Shown here: piece by piece, positions 52,101 to 60,964 of the stretch
Layout of the letters: every line of letters starts with the position of its first letter
Numbering within the stretch: the stretch's first letter is position 1
Assembly (NCBI GenBank): GCA_964372115.1
Contig: CAYJPN010000029.1
Location: 1-64,000 of the forward strand
Direction of reading: 5' to 3'
Length of the DNA stretch: 64,000 bases
From: CG2-30-36-16 sp964372115
Lineage (GTDB): Bacteria; Bacteroidota; Ignavibacteria; Ignavibacteriales; Ignavibacteriaceae
Program-made: the position numbers and the translations under genes
Notes under the pieces: model-generated
Told to the model about the DNA's origin: nothing
Seen by the model: only the letters and a program-made list of their open reading frames with translations
Database searches by the model: none

Positions 52101-54931
52101 GGGCTGCCGGAATGACAATAAACCAAAACGAGCAGCGTCTGGAGTGGACTCCTCAAGCCGGTCAAAAGGGTTATATTAATTTTACTATTGAGACATCTAA
52201 CAGTGCGGGCTCAGTTCAAAAGTCTTATTCTGTTTTTGTTAACGATGTCCCTCAATATTATAAAAACCATAATAACAATAACATTGTCTTATCTGTTTTT
52301 AACGATGGAACAATCGGGAACACAAATGATGGTGGCTCCGGGTTTATCTTTGATGGTAAAAATGGTATGATGGAGGGAGATATATTAATCGGCAAGTCTG
52401 TAGATCAAGTATCGGGCAGACTATATAAAAGAGAATTCGACAGAACACATACAATTGAATCTTTCCCAAGTTTGTTCTCCGGTTTTGATCAGGCTTTTAG
52501 AACAACGTTTGATGACAGCAGGGCCATTAATCCGATCGGATTAGGAATAACTCAAACTTCACATTCAAAATCTACTGCTCCGGATAAAAACTATGTTATT
52601 CTTGAATATGATATAACAAATACTACGTCAACAACGCTGGATAATTTAGTTATCGGATTAATAACGGATCTAGATGTCGGCAATAGTGAAAATAATCTTG
52701 GCGGCTTTGATAATCAAAGAAGGCTGAATTACATATATGAAGCAAGCGGAGATACTTCTAACTATTATGGTGTGGTTGCGCTGACGGATAAGTTATTGGG
52801 AAGCTTAATTTATTCTCCCACCCAATCTGTCTTCTCAGAGACTAATTCGGATAGTGCTTACTATCAAGCTATGTCCTCCATTCATATTTTGCCTACTGTC
52901 CCTTCGGATATGCGAAGTATTATAACGGTAGGCCCGTATAGTATACTGCCAAATAATTCACAGAAAGTATTTTTTGCCTTAGTTGGCGGTACTAACTTAA
53001 CTGATTTACAAAATAATGCAAACAATGCTTTATCAATTCAATTGACTGAATCGCCTACAGTTCAGCTTACTGCACCCGACGGTGGTGAAAATTGGATAGT
53101 TGGTAGTTCACATAACATAACATGGTCGAGCAATAATGTAACAGCCGTTAAATTAGAATTATCTACTGATGACGGCAGTAATTGGAATGAAATTATAGCC
53201 TCTACTCCAGCAGCAAATGGAACTTATTCATGGACGGTACCTAATAGCCCTGCGAAATCATGTAGAATTGGGATAACTGATGTAAGCAGCAGTAGTGTGT
53301 TTGATATAAGTGATAATACTTTTACAATCTCTCAACATGTAAACAAAACCTTACAGCTAACTAATCCGGTTGGAAATGAAAATTGGAAAGTCGCTAGCAA
53401 TCAAATAATAAGTTGGACGAGCAGCGGTATTTCAAATGTTGATCTCTATTATTCAACAAATAGCGGAGTAGATTGGTCTTCAATTGATTCGGATATACCT
53501 TCTGCAAACGGTTCGGCTAACTGGAATGTCCCGAACACACCCTCAAATTTGTGTAAAGTACGAGTTCTCAATTCTGCCGACCCGACATTAGCTTCCCAAT
53601 CAAGCGGTACGTTTACAATTTTTGATTACTCACCGACTATTATACTATCTGAGAGCATCACATTTACTGATTTGACCAGTTCAAGTTATCGAATGATAGG
53701 TTTACCGGGGGATATAAATATACTTGTCGGTAATTTGCTTTCGGGAGAACACAAAACTGATTGGAATGTTTATTATGATAACGGCGTTATTTCTCAAAAC
53801 ACAAGCGATTATCTTGTGGAATACGACGGTGGAAGTCTTTTCCATTTCAAACCAGGCAAAGCATTCTGGATTTTGAGCAAGAATGGTTTATCAGCCAGTG
53901 GTCAACAGAATTCAGTTCAAATAGATGCTGACAATAATTACACGTTTGCTCTGCACAATAATTGGAATTTAATTTCCAATCCATTTAATCGTTCGGTTCT
54001 CTGGAGCACGGTAGTAGCGGCAAATAACATTACTCAAAACCCTCTGCTCTATTCGTTTAATGGATCATGGAACAACGCCGCAAGTGTTATGAGACCTTAC
54101 GAAGGATACTATTTTTATAATGTACAAAACCTTGCCGCGTTAAAAATTCCTTACGATCCTAACGGCGCACTTGGGAAAGAAAATACTTATGCTATGCCGG
54201 AAAATTTGTCGGATAACAGAATCGAGATTCAATTAATTTCGGGAGGTGAAGAAAAAACTAAGGTAATTGTGGCGATAGATGAAGAATCAAAAGCTGACTT
54301 TGATGAGAAGGATTATTTTGCACCGCCGGGAACATTTGAAGAGGTGAGTCTAAAAATTTGTAATCCAAAATTAACTACAGCTTACAAATATCTTTTTGCC
54401 GAGTCGAGACCAATGGAGGATGAAGGTCAACTATTTGAAGTTGAATTATTTAATTCTTCAAAAGAAAAACTTACACTTAGGCGGACTATAAATTCATCAG
54501 CGTTATTAGGTTATGAAGTATATTTGATTGACAACCGATTAGCCAAACCAATAAATCTCAGAGAAACGAGTTCTATCGATGTTGCCTCGTATCTGTCGAG
54601 GCAGAGCTACACACTTGCGATCGGAACAAAAGATTTTATTGAAACAATCAAATCTTCGCTTCTGCCAAAGCAATTTGAGCTCTTTCAAAATTATCCGAAT
54701 CCGTTTAATCCGACTACAACAATCAGATATGCATTACCTAAACGCTCGGTAGTTAGATTAATAATCTTTGATATCCTTGGAAAGGAAGTGAACTCGCTTG
54801 TGAACGAAACCAAAGAACCGGGCTATTATGAAGTTGAGTTTGACGGTTCGCAATTGTCAAGCGGTGTTTATATATGCACACTAAACGCCGGTGAATTTAT
54901 TAGTATAAAAAAATTAATGCTGGTTAAATAG
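49154..54931 (+). CDS. Giant multidomain T9SS-secreted protein
   Basis: 1925 aa from GTG 49154 (GGAG 8 nt upstream; signal peptide follows). Seen in order: ~40-residue blade-like repeats (~25-300; NGLTNTTINALTVSG type); an Ig-like domain of the TAPNGDEAWQIGSSQNITWS type (~305-395); a LamG-like domain (~400-590); a second Ig-like; a second LamG-like (~720-900); a cadherin-like region and a Thr/Asn-rich domain (~1000-1280); two more Ig-like domains; a ~300-residue module; and the T9SS sorting domain (NYPNPFNPTTTIRYALPKRS, ending SGVYICTLNAG...KKLMLVK). The C-terminal tag directs export across the outer membrane. Probably a surface or extracellular adhesin/binding protein. Confidence 0.9.
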   Translation: MKKILCFFLLAFLVSGRIMAQWVIANTTFGGGVICFTVSGNNIFAGTSSGIYLSSNNGTDWSPINNGLTNTTINALTVSGTNTFAGTNGGVFLSTNYGISWTTVNNGLTNTTINALTVSGTNTFAGTNGGVFLSTNYGISWTAVNNGLTSNNVQALAVSGPAIFAGTWDGVFMSTNNGGNWLALNSGPTAVFTLMTSGLNIFASTWAFEGYLYRSIDNGANWAEVSVGVSTPKSYALSMSGTSIFAGLLNNGVYHSTDNGTTWTAVNDGLVKTDVTAIVINNSDIFVGTYDGEVWKRSLSEFGPSVTLTAPNGDEAWQIGSSQNITWSSISASNLKIDYTTDGGASWIQIIASTPASSGSYGWTVPNNPSTNCRVRITDISNVSHTDISDTAFSIYNDLELVAFYPFNGNCNDESGNGNNGNNHGAVLTSDRFGNADNAYKFDGSSNYIEVADNSALRPNKFSISVWAKMDSSTIPYQHIISKSYRNASTMSGYVIQFLPDSSTISFWTADGSANHDNHVLVRNVSSNEWHNITATYDGLVKKLYYDGRFIDSAAFSMQHSTYPLDIGRMPSGINYFKGSIDDIRIFNKVLTSSEVSSLYYENGFEKLKLLTPNGGENWIAGTSQSITWLSDGVNDVKIEYSTDDGNSWNIITSSMSASTLNYSWTVPNTTSANCIVRISDAINPSFSDTSDAVFSISSFAQDAGSAYYSDLSSIRVKDAEPINPNANPSAYIITGNQITVEAWVFPFALPENQNSKMIVARPYYGKEPWRGYDLSLGNWGATDHPSYMFIIGDGKMPINAAYATDTSLAQTGEWVHLAGTYDGVNVKLYKNGILVASAPFTANIGAGDTGFYIGSFGQLDKTFQGLIDEIRVWNIARTQTEIQNDMSIVLHGNESGLVGYWPLDKDTTVNGVSRVTIDKTNNHNDLEVRWNTTFLSLKPGDAVEVIPLLFDGESLEATIGEAFQWVIPSYGWPKPSLTIISGAAGMTINQNEQRLEWTPQAGQKGYINFTIETSNSAGSVQKSYSVFVNDVPQYYKNHNNNNIVLSVFNDGTIGNTNDGGSGFIFDGKNGMMEGDILIGKSVDQVSGRLYKREFDRTHTIESFPSLFSGFDQAFRTTFDDSRAINPIGLGITQTSHSKSTAPDKNYVILEYDITNTTSTTLDNLVIGLITDLDVGNSENNLGGFDNQRRLNYIYEASGDTSNYYGVVALTDKLLGSLIYSPTQSVFSETNSDSAYYQAMSSIHILPTVPSDMRSIITVGPYSILPNNSQKVFFALVGGTNLTDLQNNANNALSIQLTESPTVQLTAPDGGENWIVGSSHNITWSSNNVTAVKLELSTDDGSNWNEIIASTPAANGTYSWTVPNSPAKSCRIGITDVSSSSVFDISDNTFTISQHVNKTLQLTNPVGNENWKVASNQIISWTSSGISNVDLYYSTNSGVDWSSIDSDIPSANGSANWNVPNTPSNLCKVRVLNSADPTLASQSSGTFTIFDYSPTIILSESITFTDLTSSSYRMIGLPGDINILVGNLLSGEHKTDWNVYYDNGVISQNTSDYLVEYDGGSLFHFKPGKAFWILSKNGLSASGQQNSVQIDADNNYTFALHNNWNLISNPFNRSVLWSTVVAANNITQNPLLYSFNGSWNNAASVMRPYEGYYFYNVQNLAALKIPYDPNGALGKENTYAMPENLSDNRIEIQLISGGEEKTKVIVAIDEESKADFDEKDYFAPPGTFEEVSLKICNPKLTTAYKYLFAESRPMEDEGQLFEVELFNSSKEKLTLRRTINSSALLGYEVYLIDNRLAKPINLRETSSIDVASYLSRQSYTLAIGTKDFIETIKSSLLPKQFELFQNYPNPFNPTTTIRYALPKRSVVRLIIFDILGKEVNSLVNETKEPGYYEVEFDGSQLSSGVYICTLNAGEFISIKKLMLVK
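49351..49590 (+). repeat. 120-bp tandem duplication inside the giant gene
   Basis: Two adjacent 120-bp units (49351-49470 and 49471-49590), each 40 codons, differ at only three positions that I can see. Neighbouring blades are far more diverged, so this is a recent in-frame duplication of one repeat. Confidence 0.88.
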
Positions 54932-55612
54932 TCAGCCCTTAATAACCCAATTTTTTTTTGTGAGTAAATAACTCGATCAAAAAAAGAAATAATCGGCGAT
55001 AAAAAAAGAGACCGAAAGATGATGTCCATTTTCTCATCATCTTTTTGAAATTATTTGATGCTGCTGATAACAAAACATTTATCGCATAATGGATTTTTAG
55101 AGGAGCCATAAGTTAACTATTTATCCCGAAGCCGCTCAAAATTCGTGACCGGTTACCTGCGATAACGAAGAATTTTATACATGGGTGCTCTCGCATTCGT
55201 TAAATTAAGAGAAAAAATAAGACAAAGCTGAAATTCTCGCAAAAATATATTTGATTAAAAAACGGTTTATACAAACCACTTTTTTATTGACTTCCGAAGT
55301 GCTCTTCTAAGAGTTTTGACAAACAAATTTTATTAGCCATCAAATCTTTCGTTGTGACTTTAATGTCTCATTTGTATATTTAACATAGATCAATAATTTT
55401 GATTATCAAATTATTGACTGATTCGATTTTTTGCGCTTCGTTTTACGATAAATTATGCGGTTAATAATTTAATGCCTTATCAATAATATATGTTTAATAC
55501 TTGGCAGAAAAAACAGAACAAAAAAAATGATGAATCATAGAATTTTGATTTTTTTTTTACTTCACCGTTTTATTTTCCAGAGTGTTCATAAAAACCTTTT
55601 AGGAATTGTGTA
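54932..55612. other. Gene-free stretch between the giant gene and the histidine kinase
   Basis: No gene supported. It begins with a terminator hairpin (55015-55044). A smaller CTCTTC-TAAGAG palindrome occurs near 55301. The rest is AT-rich and should include the kinase promoter; no consensus is obvious. Confidence 0.5.
55015..55049 (+). terminator. Intrinsic terminator after the giant T9SS gene
   Basis: AAAGATGATG and CATCATCTTT form a perfect 10-bp stem with a 10-nt loop, followed by TT. Confidence 0.75.
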
Positions 55613-57370
55613 TTGAAATATTTTAAATACATACTTGCCGGTTCTATAGCTGTTGTTATTTTGCTTTTTGTCTATCTTATCGATGAAATTTACAGCATAA
55701 CTTTGGAGGACGCAAAAAAAAATCATCAACAGCAGCAATTAGAGATGGTAAAAGTTGTTTCGGAAGGTGTTGGTTTTTTCCTTGAGCATCTAATAAAAGA
55801 TATGGAACTGCTTACTTCGAGTCAGAAAATAAAGCTAAACCAAAATATTTTGTTAAACGATTTTATAGATCATTTTCGAACAAATTACGACACAACCATT
55901 ATATTATCAATAGTTCTTATTGATTCATCAAAAAAGGTTTTATATACAAGCGGGCGTGAACCGCCTGGTTGGACCCATTCTAAAATACCCGAACTTGTGT
56001 CACGGTTTAATCAGTTAAATTTAGAAAAAAGATTTTTACTGTCCCAGGTTTTGCCTGATAACCCGGAAGATACAGTTTCGATTAAATCGTTTCTGGTTAT
56101 ATTTCCGATAAAGATTTCTAATTCTAAATCGGGTAATCCCGCCTGGTATGTTGGTTATCTTGTAAATTTTAACTCGCTTGTTAAAAATTTTATAGCGCCT
56201 CTTAATTTAAGAAGCAATGATTTTGTCTGGATTCTTGATGGCGATGGAAGACTAATTTATCACCCCCGCCATAATGAGATGTTATTCAAATCGATTTATG
56301 AAATGAAAGATAAATGTCTTCGTTGTCATAAATCTTTTGATGATCAGATAAAAATTGTAAATTCAAACATCCCATCATTTGGGGAGTATTGGGTGCAGGG
56401 GAATGAACCAAGCAAAATTTTTGCTTATGTACCTCTTGTTCTAGAAAATCAAAAATGGTACATCGCTATATCAACGTTATTGCCCGATGTTACAAACAAA
56501 TTAAAAGATAAATTTAATATGTTTTTTATGCTTGGTGTTATTATTCTTTTTACTATGCTTGGATTCGTTTTTATCATTTATTATCTGAATTTAAAAAGGG
56601 TAAAATCGGATGAAGCTAGAAAAAATCTTGAAAAAATTCAGGAATACCAGGAACAGTTAAACCACACTGCTAGACTTGCTTCAATCGGTGAACTTGTTGA
56701 TTCCGTTGCGCACGAAATAAATACACCGCTTGGCATAATTTCGGCTCATGCCGATTCAATATTGCTGCAAAGAAATCAGAATGATTTTATAAGAGATGAA
56801 TTGGAAATAATAAAAAAGCAAACAAAAAGAGGAAGTGAGTACACAAAAAGTTTACTTAATTTTTCAAAAAGAATTACATTCAACGTAGAAAAATTGAATG
56901 TAGTAGAACTTATCAATGAAAGCATTTTTCTTCTTGAACCGAAATTCAGAGGAAAAAAGATAAAGATTGTAAAAGAATTTTCCGGGTTTGATTATTATAT
57001 TTGCGGCGACAGACGGCAGTTGGAGCAGGTGTTGATAAATGTGTTTAATAATGCAATTGATTCCATCGATAGTCAAGGAATTATATCGCTAAAGCTAAAT
57101 AAAAAATTTTTAGTAAATGAAAATGTAAATAATAGCAAACCGCTTCCATTTGTTGAACTTGAAATCAGCGATAACGGGTGCGGCATTGAAGAAGAAAACA
57201 TAAAAACAATATTCGATCCTTTTTACTCGACAAAAGATAAAAACGGAACAGGTCTCGGGTTATCGATTACAAAAAGTATAATACAGAGGCATAAAGGGAA
57301 AATTGAGGTAACAAGTAAAAAGGGTGAATGGACTACATTTAAAATATTCATACCGGTCAATTTATTTTAG
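55613..57370 (+). CDS. Membrane histidine kinase with a periplasmic haem-c motif
   Basis: 585 aa from TTG 55613 (AGGA upstream, TM immediately after). Seen: TM1 ~8-28, a ~270-residue periplasmic Cache-like sensor containing DKCLRCHKSF, with CLRCH at 235-239, a CxxCH haem-attachment motif; TM2 ~304-326; coiled linker; H-box SVAHEINTPLG (H367); N-box VFNNAIDS; G boxes ISDNGCGI and GTGLGLSITKS. Inferred: it senses redox state or a gas through covalently bound haem. The sigma-54 response regulator follows by 9 nt, forming a pair, with bc-complex genes downstream. Confidence 0.9.
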   Translation: MKYFKYILAGSIAVVILLFVYLIDEIYSITLEDAKKNHQQQQLEMVKVVSEGVGFFLEHLIKDMELLTSSQKIKLNQNILLNDFIDHFRTNYDTTIILSIVLIDSSKKVLYTSGREPPGWTHSKIPELVSRFNQLNLEKRFLLSQVLPDNPEDTVSIKSFLVIFPIKISNSKSGNPAWYVGYLVNFNSLVKNFIAPLNLRSNDFVWILDGDGRLIYHPRHNEMLFKSIYEMKDKCLRCHKSFDDQIKIVNSNIPSFGEYWVQGNEPSKIFAYVPLVLENQKWYIAISTLLPDVTNKLKDKFNMFFMLGVIILFTMLGFVFIIYYLNLKRVKSDEARKNLEKIQEYQEQLNHTARLASIGELVDSVAHEINTPLGIISAHADSILLQRNQNDFIRDELEIIKKQTKRGSEYTKSLLNFSKRITFNVEKLNVVELINESIFLLEPKFRGKKIKIVKEFSGFDYYICGDRRQLEQVLINVFNNAIDSIDSQGIISLKLNKKFLVNENVNNSKPLPFVELEISDNGCGIEEENIKTIFDPFYSTKDKNGTGLGLSITKSIIQRHKGKIEVTSKKGEWTTFKIFIPVNLF

Positions 57371-57379
57371 AGAAAAATT

Positions 57380-58780
57380 ATGAATAAAAAATCGAGAATT
57401 TTAATAATAGATGATGAAACAGAAATGCTTTCTGCCTGCGCACAAATTGTTTCAATCCTCGGTAAAGAGCCCGTACCGGTTTCGGATGTAAAAAAAGCGT
57501 TAAAAAAATTAGAGGACGAAGAATACGATTTAATATTTTGCGATTTATTGATGCCGGAACATGACGGCATGCAGGTTTTGGAAATTTGTCAAAAACTTGC
57601 ACCGAATACGCCGGTGGTTATTTTTACAGCTTACGGAACAATAGACAGAGCCGTTACAGCGATGAAAGCGGGCGCGTTTGATTTTATTGAAAAACCATTT
57701 GATGTAAATAATCTGAAAATAGTTATAGAAAAGGGGTTGCGACAAAGAAATTTATTAAGAGAAAGATTAAACTTAATAAACCAGTTAGAGACCAAATATC
57801 ATTTCGATAATATTGTGGGACGGAGCGCCGCAATGAGGGAAGTTTATGAAATGATTGAAACAGTTTCAAAAAGCGATGCAAATATTTTGATAACCGGAGA
57901 AAGCGGGACAGGGAAAGAACTTATTGCACGCTCAATTCATGCGCACAGCGGGCGCAAAACAAAGGCGTTTGTCCCTGTTAATTGCGGCGCCTTTCCCGAA
58001 AATCTTTTTGAGGCGGAACTATTCGGTTATGAAAAAGGAGCTTTTACCGGCGCATCTCATCGGAAGATCGGATTAATAGAGTACGCTGATGCCGGTACCT
58101 TTTTTCTAGATGAAGTTTGTGAATTGCCGTTAAATCTTCAAACAAAACTATTGCGTACACTGCAGGACCAAAAATTGAGACGTGTAGGCGGCAACGAATT
58201 AATCCAGGTAAATGTAAGGTTAATTTCTGCAACAAATAGAAATGTTGAACAGGCGCTGCATGAAGAAACATTGCGTAAAGATTTTTATTACCGTTTGAAC
58301 GTTATTAATATCCATATTCCAGCGTTGCGTAACAGAAAAGAAGACATCAGGCTTCTTGCCGAGCACTTTCTAAAAAAATATCTCGGATCATCAGCAAAAG
58401 AAATTACCGGTTTTACAGACGACGTAATAGAAACGTTGGAAAATTACAACTGGCCCGGTAATGTAAGGGAATTAGAGAACATCATCGAAAGAGCTGTTAC
58501 TCTTTCGAGACAGGAAAAAATTATTTCGAGTGATCTTCCGCCGCATCTATCAAATGATGAACTTCCTCAAAAATCGTACACCGGAACTTCTTTGACTGAA
58601 ATAAAGCAACTTGCCGTTGAAGAAATTGAAAAAAAATATCTTTTAACTTTATTAAAAAAGTATCAGGGAAATGTAACTAATGTTGCAAAAGAAGCAGGGC
58701 TAACAAGAAGACATATCTACCGCCTTATAAATGCTTATCATATAAATCCCAATGTTTGGCGCGAAAACAATGAGACCTAA
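57380..58780 (+). CDS. NtrC-type sigma-54 response regulator
   Basis: 466 aa. Seen: receiver domain (IDDETEM, phosphoacceptor D55 in FCDLLMPEHDG, switch T/K in FTAYG and EKPF), AAA+ domain with Walker A GESGTGKELIARS, the sigma-54 contact loop GAFTGA, Walker B AGTFFLDEV, arginine finger region, and a Fis-type HTH (GNVTNVAKEAGLTRRHIYRL). It activates sigma-54 promoters after phosphorylation by the kinase encoded before it. A candidate target is the promoter at 58952, with two repeats at 58787-58823 as enhancer sites. Confidence 0.95.
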   Translation: MNKKSRILIIDDETEMLSACAQIVSILGKEPVPVSDVKKALKKLEDEEYDLIFCDLLMPEHDGMQVLEICQKLAPNTPVVIFTAYGTIDRAVTAMKAGAFDFIEKPFDVNNLKIVIEKGLRQRNLLRERLNLINQLETKYHFDNIVGRSAAMREVYEMIETVSKSDANILITGESGTGKELIARSIHAHSGRKTKAFVPVNCGAFPENLFEAELFGYEKGAFTGASHRKIGLIEYADAGTFFLDEVCELPLNLQTKLLRTLQDQKLRRVGGNELIQVNVRLISATNRNVEQALHEETLRKDFYYRLNVINIHIPALRNRKEDIRLLAEHFLKKYLGSSAKEITGFTDDVIETLENYNWPGNVRELENIIERAVTLSRQEKIISSDLPPHLSNDELPQKSYTGTSLTEIKQLAVEEIEKKYLLTLLKKYQGNVTNVAKEAGLTRRHIYRLINAYHINPNVWRENNET

Positions 58781-58786
58781 AATTTT

Positions 58787-58823
58787 TTAGTGTGACATTT
58801 TTAGGATATTAGTGTGACATTTA
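58787..58823 (+). promoter_or_regulatory. Paired upstream repeats, candidate enhancer sites for the NtrC-type regulator
   Basis: TTAGTGTGACATTT occurs at 58787-58800 and 58809-58822, 22 bp apart (two helical turns, same face), ~150 bp before a sigma-54-like promoter. This is the geometry of enhancer sites for NtrC-type activators; binding is inferred. Confidence 0.6.
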
Positions 58824-58951
58824 TGGCTCATATTAGCTTTCTTGTTATGTCGCATAGTTTTATCGCCATTCAAAAAAGATAATTTCATTTCATTTTCTTC
58901 AAAATTTAGAACTTTCCAATAAATACTTAATCCCGCATGTTTTTTTTATCA

Positions 58952-58966
58952 CTGGTACGCTTTGTG
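58952..58966 (+). promoter_or_regulatory. Sigma-54-type -24/-12 promoter
   Basis: TGGTACGCTTTGTGC matches TGGCACN5TTGC with GG and GC 10 bp apart. Transcription would start near 58978, 11 nt before the next start codon. Confidence 0.6.
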
Positions 58967-58988
58967 CGTATTCATAAAAAAAATGTAA

Positions 58989-59369
58989 ATGAAAATGCGC
59001 TCTGGAATAATATATAGCCTGGATCAAGATGTAATAGAAACTTTTTTCGATGCCTGTTCTGAGGTTGGAGTCGGATTAATAAAAAAAGATGATTTCACAA
59101 ATTTTATCTTCGAACTTCAACACGATAAACATGATCTGATTGTTTTTGATTCCGACGTTGCATTTGAAGGCTGTCTTCAGCATGTAAAAATTATAAAAAA
59201 AATTAAACCGAAAACTCCCCTTATGGTAATCTCCGGTGATATCGAAAAAATAGACGGCGGGAAAATATATGAAGAAGGCATCTTCCATCTTGCCCAAAAA
59301 CCGGTTGATAAAAATAATATTAAAGAAATTGTTTCCGCCTGCATTAATACTTTGAAAAATAGAGGATAA
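58989..59369 (+). CDS. Stand-alone degenerate receiver-domain protein
   Basis: 126 aa. Seen: the REC fold order, with DLIVFDSDV (candidate phospho-Asp), MVISGD (Ser switch) and QKPVDK (conserved Lys-Pro). The acidic pair after strand 1 is missing (SLDQD instead of a DDE type), so phosphorylation is doubtful. No output domain. It is the first gene after the sigma-54 promoter and precedes the Rieske gene; it may modulate the kinase/regulator pair. Confidence 0.75.
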   Translation: MKMRSGIIYSLDQDVIETFFDACSEVGVGLIKKDDFTNFIFELQHDKHDLIVFDSDVAFEGCLQHVKIIKKIKPKTPLMVISGDIEKIDGGKIYEEGIFHLAQKPVDKNNIKEIVSACINTLKNRG

Positions 59370-59421
59370 AAATGATCTATACTTTTTATAAAAAATTGGT
59401 GACACTAAAAGGAACTACCTT

Positions 59422-59880
59422 ATGGATATAAAAGACATTGTAAGCATTGAGAAAAAAAGCCGAAAGGACTTCTTGAGACTTTTTCTTACGGGAGGGTTGA
59501 TGGGATTTGGGGCAATAACAATCTATCCTATTGTCTCATTTCTTAAGCCTCCAAAACAAACTGAAGTAGAAGTAACAAGTGTGGTTGTCGGTAAAGTAGA
59601 TGAAATAAAACCGGGTGAATCCAAAATAATACGTTTTGGGAAAAAGCCTGTAATTATTATCCGAACCAATGATGGTAAATTTACTGCGCTCTCGGCAACT
59701 TGCACACATCTTGATTGCACTGTGCAGTACAAAAATGATGAAAAAATTATTTGGTGCGCTTGCCATAACGGCAAATACGATTTGTACGGTAAAAATATTT
59801 CTGGTCCGCCCCCAAGCCCTTTAACCAAGTTTAATGTTATAATAAAAAATGACGAACTAATTGTTTCAAAAGTAGCGTAA
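59422..59880 (+). CDS. Rieske iron-sulfur protein of a bc-type complex
   Basis: 152 aa. Seen: an N-terminal twin-helix/TM anchor (LFLTGGLMGFGAITIYPIVS), then the 2Fe-2S motifs CTHLDC and CACHNG (C-x-H...C-x-x-H ligands and disulfide Cys), followed by GPPPSPLTKF. AAGGA precedes the ATG. It carries electrons from quinol at the cytochrome b site to cytochrome c; the cytochrome b gene follows by 6 nt. Confidence 0.93.
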   Translation: MDIKDIVSIEKKSRKDFLRLFLTGGLMGFGAITIYPIVSFLKPPKQTEVEVTSVVVGKVDEIKPGESKIIRFGKKPVIIIRTNDGKFTALSATCTHLDCTVQYKNDEKIIWCACHNGKYDLYGKNISGPPPSPLTKFNVIIKNDELIVSKVA

Positions 59881-59886
59881 TGCCTT

Positions 59887-60963
59887 ATGGGAAATAAAAT
59901 AAAAAACATATATAGCTGGATCGACAGTCGTTTACAACTCGGTGACCTTGTAAAATTCATGAGTAAAAAATATGTGCCCGTACATCGAAATTCAATTTGG
60001 TACTATTTCGGCGGAGTATCTTTATTCTTTTTTATAATTCAGGTTGTTACCGGTATTCTTCTTTTGTTTTACTACAAAGGAAGTTCTGATTTAGCTTACG
60101 AGAGTATCCACTTTATTATGTCCAAAGTTCAATTCGGCTGGCTCATCAGATCTATACACAGTTGGTCAGCAAACTTGTTTATTCTAAGTGTGTTTATTCA
60201 CATGTTCAGCGTGTTTTTCGAAAAATCATACCGCAAACCAAGAGAGATGACCTGGATAACCGGTGTCTTTATGTTCGTTCTTTCACTTGCATTCGGTTTC
60301 AGCGGTTACCTTCTTCCCTGGAACGAATTAGCATATTTTGCCACGAAGGTAGGAACCGATATTGTCGGCGCTGTTCCGTTCGTTGGTGAAACACTAAAAT
60401 ATTTTCTCAGAGGCGGCGATGATGTAACCGGCGCAACACTTTCGAGATTTTTTGGATTCCACGTCGCACTTTTCCCTGGTATTTTTACATTCCTGCTGAT
60501 TATTCATCTGTTGCTTGTTCAAAGGCAGGGGATGAGTGAACCGATGCACTTAGAAAATTCAAAAAGCGATGATAAAAAAACGATGCCCTTTTTCCCGAAT
60601 TTTATGCTAAGGGATCTTTTGTTGTGGCTTATTGTTTTAAATATTCTTGCTATTCTTGCTGTATTTTTTCCCGCAGAACTCGGGATGAAAGCCGATCCGC
60701 TTGCATCGGCGCCTGCCGGTATAAGACCGGAATGGTATTTTCTATTTATGTTTCAGACTCTCAAATTAATCCCCGCTCACGTTTTATTTATCGAAGGGGA
60801 AGTTTTGGGTGTTTTGATGTTTGGACTTGCAGGTGTTTTATGGCTGCTCGTTCCTTTCTGGGATAGGAAAAGTTCTGCGGGCAAACAAAACCGGATGATA
60901 AATTACATCGGAATTTTTTGCGTCCTCTTTATTATTATTCTAACTATAATCGGATGGGCTTGA
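59887..60963 (+). CDS. Cytochrome b subunit of a bc-type complex
   Basis: 358 aa, joining b6-like and subunit-IV-like parts. Seen: two haem-ligand helices with H-x14-H spacing, RSIHSWSANLFILSVFIH and HVALFPGIFTFLLIIH; FGFSGYLLPW; GATLSRFFGFH; and PEWYFLFM, the Qo-site PEWY motif. About 8-9 TMs. It oxidises quinol and couples it to the Rieske protein and the multihaem cytochrome encoded next. Confidence 0.95.
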   Translation: MGNKIKNIYSWIDSRLQLGDLVKFMSKKYVPVHRNSIWYYFGGVSLFFFIIQVVTGILLLFYYKGSSDLAYESIHFIMSKVQFGWLIRSIHSWSANLFILSVFIHMFSVFFEKSYRKPREMTWITGVFMFVLSLAFGFSGYLLPWNELAYFATKVGTDIVGAVPFVGETLKYFLRGGDDVTGATLSRFFGFHVALFPGIFTFLLIIHLLLVQRQGMSEPMHLENSKSDDKKTMPFFPNFMLRDLLLWLIVLNILAILAVFFPAELGMKADPLASAPAGIRPEWYFLFMFQTLKLIPAHVLFIEGEVLGVLMFGLAGVLWLLVPFWDRKSSAGKQNRMINYIGIFCVLFIIILTIIGWA

Positions 60964-60964
60964 A

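Noticed and set aside
54932..55612. Possible non-coding RNA gene in the long gap before the histidine kinase
   Set aside because: Only a terminator hairpin and a short palindrome are visible; there is no promoter-structure-terminator set to support an RNA gene.
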